Shown: positions 33,616 through 42,200 of the stretch, one piece after another
How the letters are laid out: every line of letters begins with the position of its first letter
Numbering within the stretch: the stretch's first letter is position 1
Assembly (NCBI GenBank): GCA_036378735.1
Contig: DASUVX010000135.1
Span: 1-64,000, forward strand
DNA from: GCA-003244245 sp036378735
GTDB lineage: Bacteria > Actinomycetota > Actinomycetes > Mycobacteriales > Pseudonocardiaceae
DNA length: 64,000 nt
Direction: 5' to 3'
The notes under the pieces: generated by a model
Told to the model about the DNA's origin: nothing
What the model saw: only the letters and a program-made list of their open reading frames with translations
Database searches by the model: none
Translations under genes and position numbers: made by a program

Positions 33616-34502
33616 GCACCGTCACCGTCTGTGGCCGGCAGGCCCGATACCGACTAGATGGAACGGGCACACCGGTGGTCCTCCTGCACGGTATCGGCCG
33701 CAGCCTCGAAGACTGGACCGAACAGCATGAATTGCTGCGGGCCCGGCACCGGGTATACAGCATGGACCTAGCCGGCTTCGGCCGGTCTGAGCCGCTCGAC
33801 GAGCCCTACACACTGCCGGCCCTGGCCCGCTTTGTTGTGGAGTTCCTCGACGCGGTGAAGATCGCCGAGCCGGCCCACGTCGCGGGTAACTCCCTGGGCG
33901 GCGCGATTGCTATGCAGCTGGCCGTTGACGCCCCCGACCGGGTCGCCAGCCTGGTGCTGGTGAACAGCGCGGGTTTCGGGCGCGAGGTGACTATCGGCTT
34001 GCGTCTGCTCGCTATCCGTCCGCTGGGCCGTCTGCTGCTGCGACCCAGCCGTTACGGTGCACGACGGATCGAGCGCAGCCTGTTTCACGACCCCACCTTC
34101 GTCACCCCGGCACGTGTCGAGCACGCCTTCGCCCTGGCGCAACGACCGCATGCCGCACGGGTGTTGCTGGAGACCGCTCGCGCCTTGGGCACGATCCGCG
34201 GTGTCCGGCCGCAGTGGCGCACAACGCTGCTACGCTCCCTCGCCGAGCTCGACATACCGACGTTGATCCTGTGGGGTGACCGCGACCTCATCCTGCCCGC
34301 CACCCACCTCAACGCGGCCCGAACACACCTTCCACACGCGCAAGCTCACCTGTTCCCCGACGCGGGCCACATGCCGCAAATTGAACGTGCCGAAGCGTTC
34401 AGCGAACTCCTGGAAAACTTCTGGGAGACCGCTAGCCGCGGCCGGCAAGCAGGGCCACCCAGCCGCGTGCCTGCTGGCCAGACCGTGACGGGAGCCGGCT
34501 GA
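33612..34502 (+). CDS. Alpha/beta-fold hydrolase (esterase-like)
   Basis: 296 residues. The oxyanion-hole segment is VVLLHGIGRSLEDW, the nucleophile elbow is VAGNSLGGAIAM (Ser), the acid lies in LWGDRDLILP, and the catalytic His in FPDAGHMPQIERAE. All are in the expected order. The operon context suggests hydrolysis of the ester or lactone produced by the monooxygenase. MhpC/haloalkane-dehalogenase-like activities cannot be excluded on sequence alone; the elbow residue is Ser, which argues against dehalogenase. The ATG overlaps the SDR stop by four bases. It is the last gene of the operon. Confidence 0.9.
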   Translation: MSTVTVCGRQARYRLDGTGTPVVLLHGIGRSLEDWTEQHELLRARHRVYSMDLAGFGRSEPLDEPYTLPALARFVVEFLDAVKIAEPAHVAGNSLGGAIAMQLAVDAPDRVASLVLVNSAGFGREVTIGLRLLAIRPLGRLLLRPSRYGARRIERSLFHDPTFVTPARVEHAFALAQRPHAARVLLETARALGTIRGVRPQWRTTLLRSLAELDIPTLILWGDRDLILPATHLNAARTHLPHAQAHLFPDAGHMPQIERAEAFSELLENFWETASRGRQAGPPSRVPAGQTVTGAG

Positions 34503-34538
34503 CCTTCCGCTGCCACATCCCGACCTGCCAGAACTCCC

Positions 34539-34561
34539 CCCTTCCAGCACGCCAGGAAGGG
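34539..34561. terminator. Probable bidirectional terminator hairpin
   Basis: A CCCTTCC/GGAAGGG stem of seven pairs with a nine-base loop between the convergent hydrolase and ychF genes. There is no long T-tract on the plus strand, but a T/A-rich stretch (CTTATTAGAATTAG) follows. Placement between converging stops supports termination. Confidence 0.5.
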
Positions 34562-34564
34562 CAG

Positions 34565-35665
34565 CTACTTATTAGAATTAGAGGTTAGCCCGGTGCGAAA
34601 CTCGACGACGTCGCCGTCGGCCATCACGTAATCCTTGCCCTCCATCCGGATCTTCCCGGCGGCTCGCGCCGCCGCCATGGAGCCGGCAGCGACCAGGTCG
34701 TGGTAGGACACGATTTCGGCCTTGATGAATCCACGCTGGAAATCGCTGTGAATCACGCCGGCAGCCTCGGGCGCGGTGGCGCCGGCCCGGATCGTCCACG
34801 CCCTCGCCTCCTTGGGTCCGGCGGTGAGGAAGGTCTGCAGCCCCAGGGTGTGAAACCCGGCACGGGCCAGTGCGTGCAGGCCCGGCTCGGGTTGGCCGAT
34901 CGAGTCCAGCAACTCTCGAATCGATGCCGGGTCCAGTTCGAGCAGCTCGGATTCGACCTTGGCGTCCAGGAACACCGCATCGGCGGGATCGACCAGCTTG
35001 CGCAGCTCGGCCTGCCGCTCCGGGTCGGTGAGCACGCCCTCGTCAGCGTTGAAGACGTACAGGAACGGCTTGGTGGTCAGCAGGCTCAGTTCCGCCAGCG
35101 CGGTGGGGTCCAGCTGCGCGCGGGCGGCGAACAAGGTGCGCCCGGTGTCGAGCACCTGCCGAGCGGACAGCGCAGCGGCCAACGCGGCGCGGCGTTGTGC
35201 CGGGTGGGTGCGGGCCTCCTTCTCCAGCCGGGGCAGCGCACGGTCCACGGTCTGCAGATCGGCCAGCACCAGCTCGGTCTCGACGGTGGCGATGTCGTCG
35301 GCCGGGTCGATCCGGCCTTCGACGTGCAGCACGTCCGGATCGTCGAAAACCCGGACAACCTGGCAGATCGCGTTGGCTTCGCGGATGTTGGCCAGGAACT
35401 TGTTGCCCAGCCCCGCGCCTTCTGAAGCACCGGCGACGATTCCGGCGATGTCGACGAACGACACGGTCGCCGGCACCACCTTCGCACTGTCGAACATCTC
35501 AGCCAGCACGGTCAACCGGTCATCAGGCAACGGCACCACGCCGACATTGGGCTCGATGGTGGCGAAGGCATAGTTCGCCGCAAGAACGTTGTTCCTGGTC
35601 AACGCGTTGAACAAGGTCGACTTGCCCACATTGGGCAACCCGACGATCCCAAGGGTGAGGCTCAC
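34565..35665 (-). CDS. ychF: Ribosome-binding ATPase YchF (Obg family)
   Basis: 366 residues, GTG start. P-loop GLPNVGKSTLFNALT, switch regions with VDIAGIVAGASEGAGLGNKFLANIREANAI, and the altered NKxD motif (YVFNADE) that gives YchF its ATP preference. The C-terminal TGS-like domain includes GAKDYVMADGDVVEFRTGL-like wording (EGKDYVMADGDVVEFR). YchF binds ribosomes and responds to oxidative stress in other bacteria. The length is standard. Divergent from rmuC, with a family-B repeat between them. Confidence 0.96.
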   Translation of the reverse strand: MSLTLGIVGLPNVGKSTLFNALTRNNVLAANYAFATIEPNVGVVPLPDDRLTVLAEMFDSAKVVPATVSFVDIAGIVAGASEGAGLGNKFLANIREANAICQVVRVFDDPDVLHVEGRIDPADDIATVETELVLADLQTVDRALPRLEKEARTHPAQRRAALAAALSARQVLDTGRTLFAARAQLDPTALAELSLLTTKPFLYVFNADEGVLTDPERQAELRKLVDPADAVFLDAKVESELLELDPASIRELLDSIGQPEPGLHALARAGFHTLGLQTFLTAGPKEARAWTIRAGATAPEAAGVIHSDFQRGFIKAEIVSYHDLVAAGSMAAARAAGKIRMEGKDYVMADGDVVEFRTGLTSNSNK

Positions 35666-35716
35666 GAGACGTCAAGTCTAGGCGCCACCCTTGGGCCGCC
35701 CGCCGGCACCGACGCG

Positions 35717-35775
35717 TTCAGCAGGCGCAGCGGGGTTAGAGCGGGTGGATAACCCCGCTGAGCCCGCTCGATGCG
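35717..35775. repeat. Family-B palindromic repeat, copy 1
   Basis: Core arms CAGCGGGGTTA (35728-35738) and TAACCCCGCTG (35750-35760) are perfect inverted repeats, and pairing extends imperfectly outward. A related element lies at 50638-50697, and both are followed by GGCGGCGCG. It occupies the divergent ychF/rmuC promoter region. Confidence 0.8.
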
Positions 35776-35830
35776 CGGGAGGCGGCGCGCCTCGCCGAAA
35801 CTGTCGGTGGGGTGTTGCAGGGTGTGACGC

Positions 35831-37444
35831 GTGGATTACTTAGTGCTCATCGCGGTGGTGGCCGTAGCGCTCGCCGTTGGGGCGGGGATCAGCTGGGTGG
35901 TCGGGGGTGCGCTCCGGCGGGCGACGGTGGCCGAGGCCGGGCGGGCAGCGGACGCCGCCCGGGGCGCCGTCGAGGCCGAGCTGGCCGCGGCCCGCCAGGA
36001 GGGCGACGTGGCCCGCGCCGCCAGGGACGCGCAAACAGCCCGGGCCGAGCAGTGCAACCAGCGCGCCGAGGAGGCCGGTGCGCGAGCCGCGGCGGCGCAG
36101 GCCGAGCTGGCCGGTGTCCGAGCCGCGCTCGACGCCGAGCGGACCGCCGCGGCCGACCGGGAGCGTTTGCTCACCCAGCGCGAAGCAGAGCTCAGGGACA
36201 GCTTCCAAGCGCTGTCGGCCGAAGCGCTGTCCCGCAACAACGAGGCGTTCGTCCAGCTCGCGGAAGCCCGGCTGGCCAAGGTCACCGCGGCCCTATCGGC
36301 CAAGTCAGACGGCGACGCCACCCAGCGTCAGCAGGCCATCGAGTCGCTGCTGGGCCCGATCACGCAGAGCCTGCACCGGCTCGATGGTCAACTGCGCACG
36401 GTGGAGAAGGAGCGGGAAGCCGCCTACGCGGGTTTGCGCGAGCAGGTCGGCGCGATGCATCGCACCTCCGAGCAGCTGCAAAGCGAGACCCGGCAGTTGG
36501 TCACCGCGCTGCGCGCCCCGCAGGTCCGCGGCCGGTGGGGTGAGCTGCAGCTGGAGCGGATCGTGGAGCTGGCCGGCATGGTCGAACACTGCGACTTCTC
36601 CCGCCAGGTCACCGCCACCGACGGCAGCGGCGACGACGACGCGGTCGTTCGCCCCGACCTGGTGGTGCACCTTGCCGGCGGCAAGCACATCGTGCTGGAC
36701 GCCAAGGTGCCCTTCGGCGCCTACCTGGAAGCAGTCGAGGCCACCGACGCCGACCGCCGCGCCGACCGGCTGGCCGCGCACGCCCGCCACTTACGCGCGC
36801 ACGTCGATGCGCTGGCGCACAAGTCCTACTGGCTGCGCTTCGATACCAGCCCGGAGTTCGTGGTCCTGTTCGTCCCCGGCGACCCGTTCCTCGAGGCAGC
36901 GCTGCAGGCCGATCCCGCGCTGCTCGAGCATGCCTTCGAACGCAACATCGTGATCTCTACTCCGACCACCTTGATCGCGCTGTTGCGGACGGTGGCTTAC
37001 ACCTGGCGGCAGGAGGCGTTGGCCAGCAACGCGGCGCGGGTGTACGAGCTGGGCCGCGAGCTGCACTCCCGGCTAGCCACCATGGGCGGCCACGTGGCCA
37101 AACTCGGCAAGCAGCTCGGTGGTGCGGTGGATGCGTACAACCGCACCGTCAGCTCACTGGAGTCGCGGGTACTGGTCACCGCCCGCCGCTTCGGCGAGTT
37201 CGGCGTGGTCAGCGAACAACTCGACACGCCCGAGCAGGTCGAGCGAAGTCCGCGCACCGTGCAAGCGGTGGAACTGGTGGCGTCCGCAACGGACTCACTG
37301 GTGGCCCTGGATGCCGGGCAGCGCGCACCGCGGGATGCGGAGACCGATGGTGCGCCAGACTCCGATCAGAACTGGGCGTGGGTTATCGAAGCGTTACACC
37401 GGGCGCCGGGCGAGGATCCGCCACGGGCTAGTGTGAACGAGTGA
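35831..37444 (+). CDS. rmuC: DNA recombination protein RmuC homologue
   Basis: 537 residues, GTG start. An N-terminal membrane helix (YLVLIAVVAVALAVGAGISWVV) is followed by a long Ala/Glu/Arg-rich coiled coil (about 30-190). The RmuC nuclease-like domain follows, with VRGRWGELQLERIVELAGMV, RPDLVVHLAGGKHIVLDAKVPF and SPEFVVLFVPGDPFLEAAL. RmuC limits inversions at short inverted repeats in E. coli, which is notable in a window rich in palindromic repeats. The stop overlaps the next gene's GTG (GTGA). Confidence 0.93.
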   Translation: MDYLVLIAVVAVALAVGAGISWVVGGALRRATVAEAGRAADAARGAVEAELAAARQEGDVARAARDAQTARAEQCNQRAEEAGARAAAAQAELAGVRAALDAERTAAADRERLLTQREAELRDSFQALSAEALSRNNEAFVQLAEARLAKVTAALSAKSDGDATQRQQAIESLLGPITQSLHRLDGQLRTVEKEREAAYAGLREQVGAMHRTSEQLQSETRQLVTALRAPQVRGRWGELQLERIVELAGMVEHCDFSRQVTATDGSGDDDAVVRPDLVVHLAGGKHIVLDAKVPFGAYLEAVEATDADRRADRLAAHARHLRAHVDALAHKSYWLRFDTSPEFVVLFVPGDPFLEAALQADPALLEHAFERNIVISTPTTLIALLRTVAYTWRQEALASNAARVYELGRELHSRLATMGGHVAKLGKQLGGAVDAYNRTVSSLESRVLVTARRFGEFGVVSEQLDTPEQVERSPRTVQAVELVASATDSLVALDAGQRAPRDAETDGAPDSDQNWAWVIEALHRAPGEDPPRASVNE

Positions 37445-37908
37445 CGGGAACCCGAGCCCGAAGCGCCAGCGCGCGCGGGTCTTGGGATGAGTATGCGCTG
37501 TTGCCGGACGGTCCGGGGATGCCGTGGTGGGCGGCGTTGCTGTGCACGCTCGCGCTCGCAGCGACAGGTGTTTTCGCCGACCTGGAGCGACTCAACCGGC
37601 TGGGCGTCGTGTTCCAGGCGTGCTACTTCCTCGGTTGCCTGTTCGCCGTGCTGGTCGTGCAACGTAAAGGGGTATTCGCACCGATGGTTGCACCCCCACT
37701 GATCTTGGCCGTGGCCGTACCGGGGGTGGTCTGGGCCACCGGTACAACGCCCACCGGTGGCGGGTTGGTCGCCACCGCGCTCGCCGTCGGCACCCCTTTG
37801 ATCAACGGGTTCCCCACCATGGCGATCACCACCGCGTTCACCGTCGCCATCGGTGCGTTCCGGCTGTTCCTCGAGCGACGGCCGAGCGCCCGGCACACGA
37901 CCGAATGA
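37441..37908 (+). CDS. DUF6542 family membrane protein
   Basis: 155 residues with four predicted helices (MPWWAALLCTLALAATGVFA, VVFQACYFLGCLFAVLVV, VAPPLILAVAVPGVVWAT, MAITTAFTVAIGAFRLFL). The N-terminus is polar and basic. The pattern and neighbourhood (between rmuC and ispH) fit the actinobacterial DUF6542 proteins, which are conserved beside ispH in mycobacteria. Function unknown. Coupled to rmuC by a GTGA overlap and convergent with ispH, which ends three bases away. Confidence 0.8.
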   Translation: MTGTRARSASARGSWDEYALLPDGPGMPWWAALLCTLALAATGVFADLERLNRLGVVFQACYFLGCLFAVLVVQRKGVFAPMVAPPLILAVAVPGVVWATGTTPTGGGLVATALAVGTPLINGFPTMAITTAFTVAIGAFRLFLERRPSARHTTE

Positions 37909-37911
37909 TCG

Positions 37912-38856
37912 CTACCCCCCTGGCGAGCGCTTGAGTTCTCGAGGTAACGAGAACACCAACGACTCGTCCGCAGTGATGATCTCTTGTACTTCGGCGTACC
38001 CACGTTCGGCCAGATAGTCCAAGACGCCCTGCACCAGCAGCTCGGGCACCGAGGCGCCGCTGCTGACTCCGACCGTCCGCACCCGGTCCAGCCATCGTGG
38101 ATTGATATCCCCGTGCCAGTCCACCAGGTGGGCGCAACGCGCGCCGGCGCCGAGCGCGACCTCGACAAGGCGCACCGAGTTGGACGAATTCTGCGACCCG
38201 ACGACGAGCACCAGGTCGCACTCGGGGGCCATCGCCTTCACCGCCACCTGCCGGTTTTGGGTCGCGTAGCAGATGTCATCACTGGGCGGGTCGGCCAGCT
38301 CGGGAAACCGTTCGCGCAGCCGGGCCACGGTATGCATCGTCTCGTCGACCGACAGGGTTGTCTGAGACAGCCACACCACGCGGGAGGGGTCGCGCACCGA
38401 GACAGAATCCACCGCCTCCGGTCCATCGACGAGCTGGACATGGTCGGGCGCCTCCCCCGCGGTGCCCTCGACCTCCTCGTGGCTTCGGTGACCGATGAGC
38501 AGGATCTCGTAGCCGTCCCGCGCGAACCGCTTGACCTCCTGGTGCACTTTGGTGACCAGCGGGCAGGTGGCGTCGATCGTGCGCAGTCCCCGGGTCGCGG
38601 CCTGCTCGCGCACCAGGGGGGACACGCCATGCGCGGAGAACACCACGACGGCGCCCGCGGGCACCTCGTCAGCGTGGTCGACGAAGACCACGCCGCGGCT
38701 TTCCAGGGTCTGTACCACATGCCGGTTGTGCACGATCTGCTTGCGCACGTACACCGGGGCCCCGTGCGCCTCGAGTGCCTTCTCGACCGTCGCCACCGCA
38801 CGGTCGACCCCGGCACAGTAGCCGCGGGGTCTGGCGAGTAGCACGCGTTTGGTCAT
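37912..38856 (-). CDS. ispH: 4-hydroxy-3-methylbut-2-enyl diphosphate reductase
   Basis: Last enzyme of the MEP isoprenoid pathway, reducing HMBPP to IPP and DMAPP through a [4Fe-4S] cluster. The 314-residue protein has the three cluster cysteines in ARPRGYCAGVDRAV, TIDATCPLVTKVHQEV and DDICYATQNRQVAV. Substrate-binding histidines are at NRHVVQTL and FSAHGVSP, and the catalytic Glu lies in HRSHEEVEGTAGE. Full length. The start MTKRVLLARPRGYC is unambiguous. Confidence 0.97.
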   Translation of the reverse strand: MTKRVLLARPRGYCAGVDRAVATVEKALEAHGAPVYVRKQIVHNRHVVQTLESRGVVFVDHADEVPAGAVVVFSAHGVSPLVREQAATRGLRTIDATCPLVTKVHQEVKRFARDGYEILLIGHRSHEEVEGTAGEAPDHVQLVDGPEAVDSVSVRDPSRVVWLSQTTLSVDETMHTVARLRERFPELADPPSDDICYATQNRQVAVKAMAPECDLVLVVGSQNSSNSVRLVEVALGAGARCAHLVDWHGDINPRWLDRVRTVGVSSGASVPELLVQGVLDYLAERGYAEVQEIITADESLVFSLPRELKRSPGG

Positions 38857-38977
38857 GCCCCTACCCTACGGGCGGCCTCCGCAACGCCGCGGCGACAGCC
38901 TGTGGTGCGCCTACCCCTAGTCGGCGAACTAATCCCGAGTAGGCATAAGCCGGGCGGCTGGGGCAGGCTTGACGACC

Positions 38978-39595
38978 ATGAGCCATGTACCCTTGCCTGT
39001 CCGCGTCGCCGTGGGCCTGGTGGTCACCGCCGTGGAGCAGGCTCGCAAGCTGCCCGAGCAGCTCGTTGATCTTCCTGTCACCGCCGCCAGCCGCGCCGTG
39101 CAGGCCGGGATGCGGATGCAGCAGCGGGTCACTGAGCTGGCGATCAAAGGTGACCAGGTGTTTTCGCTGTTGCAGCCGGTGGAGGACACTGCACCGTGGG
39201 CCAGGTTCGACGAGGACGATGAACCGCCGAACCCTGGTACCGAGGCCGGCGCAGGCGAGCCAGCCAACGCAGGTGACGGTGTCTCTGCTGGTGCTAGCCC
39301 CAGCGCCCGAGCCGGTGCCCGGCCCGATACTGCCGAGGTCGACGAAGCCGACGTCGCGCAGGCCCTGGCGCCGTCGCACGCCAGTACGGACGGTACCCGG
39401 CCCGCCGCCGCCAGCGGGCCATCCGAGCTGCTCGCCGGATACGAAGAGATGTCCTTGGCCGAGTTGAGAACCAAGCTGCGCGCGTTGTCCCTGCCCCAGC
39501 TGGAGGCGCTGCTGGTGTACGAGCACGCCCACCGGGACCGGCCGGCGTTCGTCACGCTGCTGTCGAACCGGATCTCCACAGTCCGCTCGCAGTGA
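38978..39595 (+). CDS. Lipid-droplet-associated-type protein (Rv1109c-like)
   Basis: 205 residues, ATG start. The N-terminal 75 residues (PVRVAVGLVVTAVEQARKLPEQLVDLPVTAASRAVQAGMRMQQ) are amphipathic and helical. A long acidic, Ala/Pro-rich low-complexity linker follows. A compact C-terminal domain contains LLAGYEEMSLAELRTKLRALSLPQLEALLVYEHAHRDRPAFVTLLSNRI. This is the layout of the actinobacterial lipid-droplet-associated family found between ispH and xseA. The role is inferred from family naming only. Its stop overlaps the xseA GTG. Confidence 0.78.
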   Translation: MSHVPLPVRVAVGLVVTAVEQARKLPEQLVDLPVTAASRAVQAGMRMQQRVTELAIKGDQVFSLLQPVEDTAPWARFDEDDEPPNPGTEAGAGEPANAGDGVSAGASPSARAGARPDTAEVDEADVAQALAPSHASTDGTRPAAASGPSELLAGYEEMSLAELRTKLRALSLPQLEALLVYEHAHRDRPAFVTLLSNRISTVRSQ

Positions 39596-40860
39596 TCAAG
39601 AGCTCAGTGGCCGAAACTCCCGTGACCGAAATCTTGCCCGCCACGACACCGGAGGCGCCTTGGCCGGTCCGCACCGTCGCCCGCAAGATCGCGGCGTGGA
39701 TCGACCGGTTGGGTACGGTCTGGGTCGAGGGGCAGATCACCCAGATCAGCGCCAAACCGGGCACTGGAACCGCTTTTCTGACCCTGCGCGATCCGGTGGC
39801 CGACGTGTCGATCACTCTGACCTGCGCGACCGCGCTGGTGCGGGATCGGCAGCCGCCGCTGGTGGATGGCTGCCGGGTGGTGGTGCACGGCAAGCCGTCG
39901 TTGCACCTGGGCCGCAGCACGCTGAGCCTGCGTGTCGATGAGATCCGCGCGGTGGGGATCGGCGAGTTGCTGGCCCGCATCGAGCGGCTGCGGCGCATCC
40001 TGGACGCCGAAGGCCTGTTCGATCCCCGGCGCAAGCGAGCGCTGCCGTTGCTGCCCGGCTGCGTCGGGCTGATCACCGGCCGGGGCAGCGCAGCCGAACG
40101 CGACGTGCTCAGCAACGCCACCGCCCGCTGGCCCGCGGTGAACTTCCGGGTGTGCAACGTGGCGGTACAGGGCCCGCTGGCGGTGAGCCAGATCGTTGAA
40201 GCACTAGCCGCACTAGATACAGACCCCGCCGTGGAGGTGATCGTGCTGGCCCGCGGCGGAGGCAGCGTGGAGGACCTGTTGCCGTTCTCCGACGAGGAGC
40301 TGTGCCGCGCGGTGTCGCGCTGCACCACCCCGGTGGTCTCGGCGATCGGGCACGAGCCGGACACTCCGCTGGTCGACCACGTCGCGGACAAGCGCTGCTC
40401 CACCCCCACCGACGCCGGCAAATGCGTGGTGCCCGACGTTGCGGAGGAAACCGCTGTGGTGCACCAACTGCGTAACCGCTGCCGGCGTGCCCTGCACGGT
40501 TGGGTCGATCGGGAGCGCCGGCTGCTCGACGCGCTGCGCACCCGCCCGGTGCTGGCCAACCCGTTGCGCCCGCTGTCCGAGCACGACCGGATGGTGACCG
40601 AGCTGCGCACCCGCGCCGACCGGGCCCTGCTCGGCGGGCTACGAACCGCAGAGGGCGGGTTGGCGCACACGGCGGCACGCTTGACGGCGCTGGGACCGGC
40701 AGCCACCCTGGCCCGCGGCTACGCGGTGGTCCAGCGCGTGACCACGGACACCGGGCCGGCCCCGGTGCTGCGATCGGTGACCGACGCCCCGCAGGGCACC
40801 GAGCTGCGCATACGGCTATGCGATGGGGCCTTGGGTGCGGTGGTGACCGGTGACAAGTGA
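39592..40860 (+). CDS. xseA: Exodeoxyribonuclease VII large subunit
   Basis: 422 residues, GTG start. An N-terminal OB fold (VWVEGQITQISAKPGTGTAFLTLRDP) is followed by the catalytic domain with VGLITGRGSAAERDVLSN, VIVLARGGGSVEDLLPFSDEELCRAV and SAIGHEPDTPLVDHVADKR. A coiled-coil region and the C-terminal LARGYAVVQRV follow. The enzyme degrades single-stranded DNA with XseB. It overlaps xseB by 11 bases. Confidence 0.96.
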   Translation: MIKSSVAETPVTEILPATTPEAPWPVRTVARKIAAWIDRLGTVWVEGQITQISAKPGTGTAFLTLRDPVADVSITLTCATALVRDRQPPLVDGCRVVVHGKPSLHLGRSTLSLRVDEIRAVGIGELLARIERLRRILDAEGLFDPRRKRALPLLPGCVGLITGRGSAAERDVLSNATARWPAVNFRVCNVAVQGPLAVSQIVEALAALDTDPAVEVIVLARGGGSVEDLLPFSDEELCRAVSRCTTPVVSAIGHEPDTPLVDHVADKRCSTPTDAGKCVVPDVAEETAVVHQLRNRCRRALHGWVDRERRLLDALRTRPVLANPLRPLSEHDRMVTELRTRADRALLGGLRTAEGGLAHTAARLTALGPAATLARGYAVVQRVTTDTGPAPVLRSVTDAPQGTELRIRLCDGALGAVVTGDK

Positions 40861-41098
40861 CAGCAGCAACGCCGATCCGGCAACGCTGGGCTACGAGGCC
40901 GCGCGCGACGAGCTGGCCGAGGTGGTGCGCCGGCTGGAAGCCGGAGGACTGACCCTCGAGGACTCGCTGGCGCTGTGGGAACGCGGAGAGCAGCTTGCCG
41001 AGACCTGCCAGCGGCATCTCACCGGCGCCCGTGAGCGCATCGAGTCGGTGATAGCCGCTCGCGAGCAGCGCGCTGATGCCCCTCCGCTCACAAACTGA
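40850..41098 (+). CDS. xseB: Exodeoxyribonuclease VII small subunit
   Basis: 82 residues, GTG start. The conserved helical body GYEAARDELAEVVRRLEAGGLTLEDSLALWERGEQLAETCQ is diagnostic of XseB. The small subunit forms a multimer on XseA. Translationally coupled to xseA. Confidence 0.96.
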   Translation: MTSDSSNADPATLGYEAARDELAEVVRRLEAGGLTLEDSLALWERGEQLAETCQRHLTGARERIESVIAAREQRADAPPLTN

Positions 41099-41165
41099 AG
41101 AATCTGGGAGGATTGCGAGGGTTCCATATCTTGGTTTTGGCGCGCCGGATATTTCGGGAGGACTT

Positions 41166-42200
41166 ATGAGTACTTTGTCGGCTCCACGCCAGAATCAGAA
41201 GCAAGAGGAACCCGACCGCAACCTTGCTCTGGAGCTGGTGCGGGTCACTGAGGCCGCCGCGATGGCCGCGGGCCGCTGGGTCGGTCGCGGTGACAAGAAT
41301 GGCGGTGACCAGGCCGCTGTGGACGCCATGCGCAAGCTGGTCGGCTCCGTCTCGATGCGCGGGATCGTGGTGATCGGTGAGGGGGAAAAGGACGAAGCAC
41401 CGATGCTGTTCAACGGCGAGGAGGTCGGCAACGGGCAGGGCCCGGAATGCGATGTCGCGGTCGACCCGATCGACGGCACCACGCTGATGAGCAAGGGCAT
41501 GCCCAACGCGCTTGCAGTTCTGGCGGTCTCGGAGCGGGGCACGATGTTCGATCCCTCTGCGGTCTTCTACATGGAGAAAATCGCCACCGGACCGGAGGCA
41601 GCCGACGCCATCGACCTGTCCGCGCCGGTGGCCGAGAACATCGCGCGGGTCGCCAAGGCCAAGCGAATGGACATCTCCGACATCACCGTGTGCATCCTGG
41701 ACCGGCCCCGGCACAACGACCTGGTCCGTCAGGTCCGTGAGGCCGGCTCGCGGATCACCTTCATCACCGATGGCGACGTCGCAGGGGCGATCGCCGCCGC
41801 CCGCCCGGACACCGGCGTGGACTTGCTGATCGGTATCGGCGGCACCCCGGAGGGCATCATCAGCGCCGCCGCGCTGCGCTGCATGGGCGGCGCGATCCAA
41901 GGCCGGCTGTGGCCGCGGGATGACGCCGAGCGGCAGGCGGCACTGGACGCCGGGCACGACCTGGACCAGATCCTCACCACCGAGGACCTGGTCCGCGGCG
42001 ACAACGTGTTCTTCTGCGCCACCGGCATCACCGACGGGGAACTGCTGCGCGGGGTGACCTACCACACCGGAGGGTGCCGCACGCACTCCATCGTCATGCG
42101 CTCCAGGTCCGGCACAGTGCGAATGATCGACAGCGTGCACCGGCTGGACAAGCTGCGCCAGTACGCCGCCGTGGACTTCGATCAGCTCCCCCGGGCATGA
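41166..42200 (+). CDS. glpX: Fructose-1,6-bisphosphatase class II
   Basis: 344 residues starting MSTLSAPRQNQKQEEPDRNL, with GGGAGG upstream. Metal and phosphate motifs: VVIGEGEKDEAPML, VAVDPIDGTTLMSKG and GIGGTPEGIISAAALRCMGG. In actinobacteria GlpX is usually the main gluconeogenic FBPase. An ATGA overlap couples it to fumC. In M. tuberculosis the two genes are adjacent as well. The frame opens upstream at 41076, but those residues overlap xseB and are not conserved. Confidence 0.97.
   Translation: MSTLSAPRQNQKQEEPDRNLALELVRVTEAAAMAAGRWVGRGDKNGGDQAAVDAMRKLVGSVSMRGIVVIGEGEKDEAPMLFNGEEVGNGQGPECDVAVDPIDGTTLMSKGMPNALAVLAVSERGTMFDPSAVFYMEKIATGPEAADAIDLSAPVAENIARVAKAKRMDISDITVCILDRPRHNDLVRQVREAGSRITFITDGDVAGAIAAARPDTGVDLLIGIGGTPEGIISAAALRCMGGAIQGRLWPRDDAERQAALDAGHDLDQILTTEDLVRGDNVFFCATGITDGELLRGVTYHTGGCRTHSIVMRSRSGTVRMIDSVHRLDKLRQYAAVDFDQLPRA

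Noticed and set aside
28507..34502. Calling the operon a mymA-type or ethA/ethR locus
   Set aside because: It has a MerR gene and the novel membrane protein and lacks the TetR regulator, lipR, adhD and fadD13 genes of those loci.
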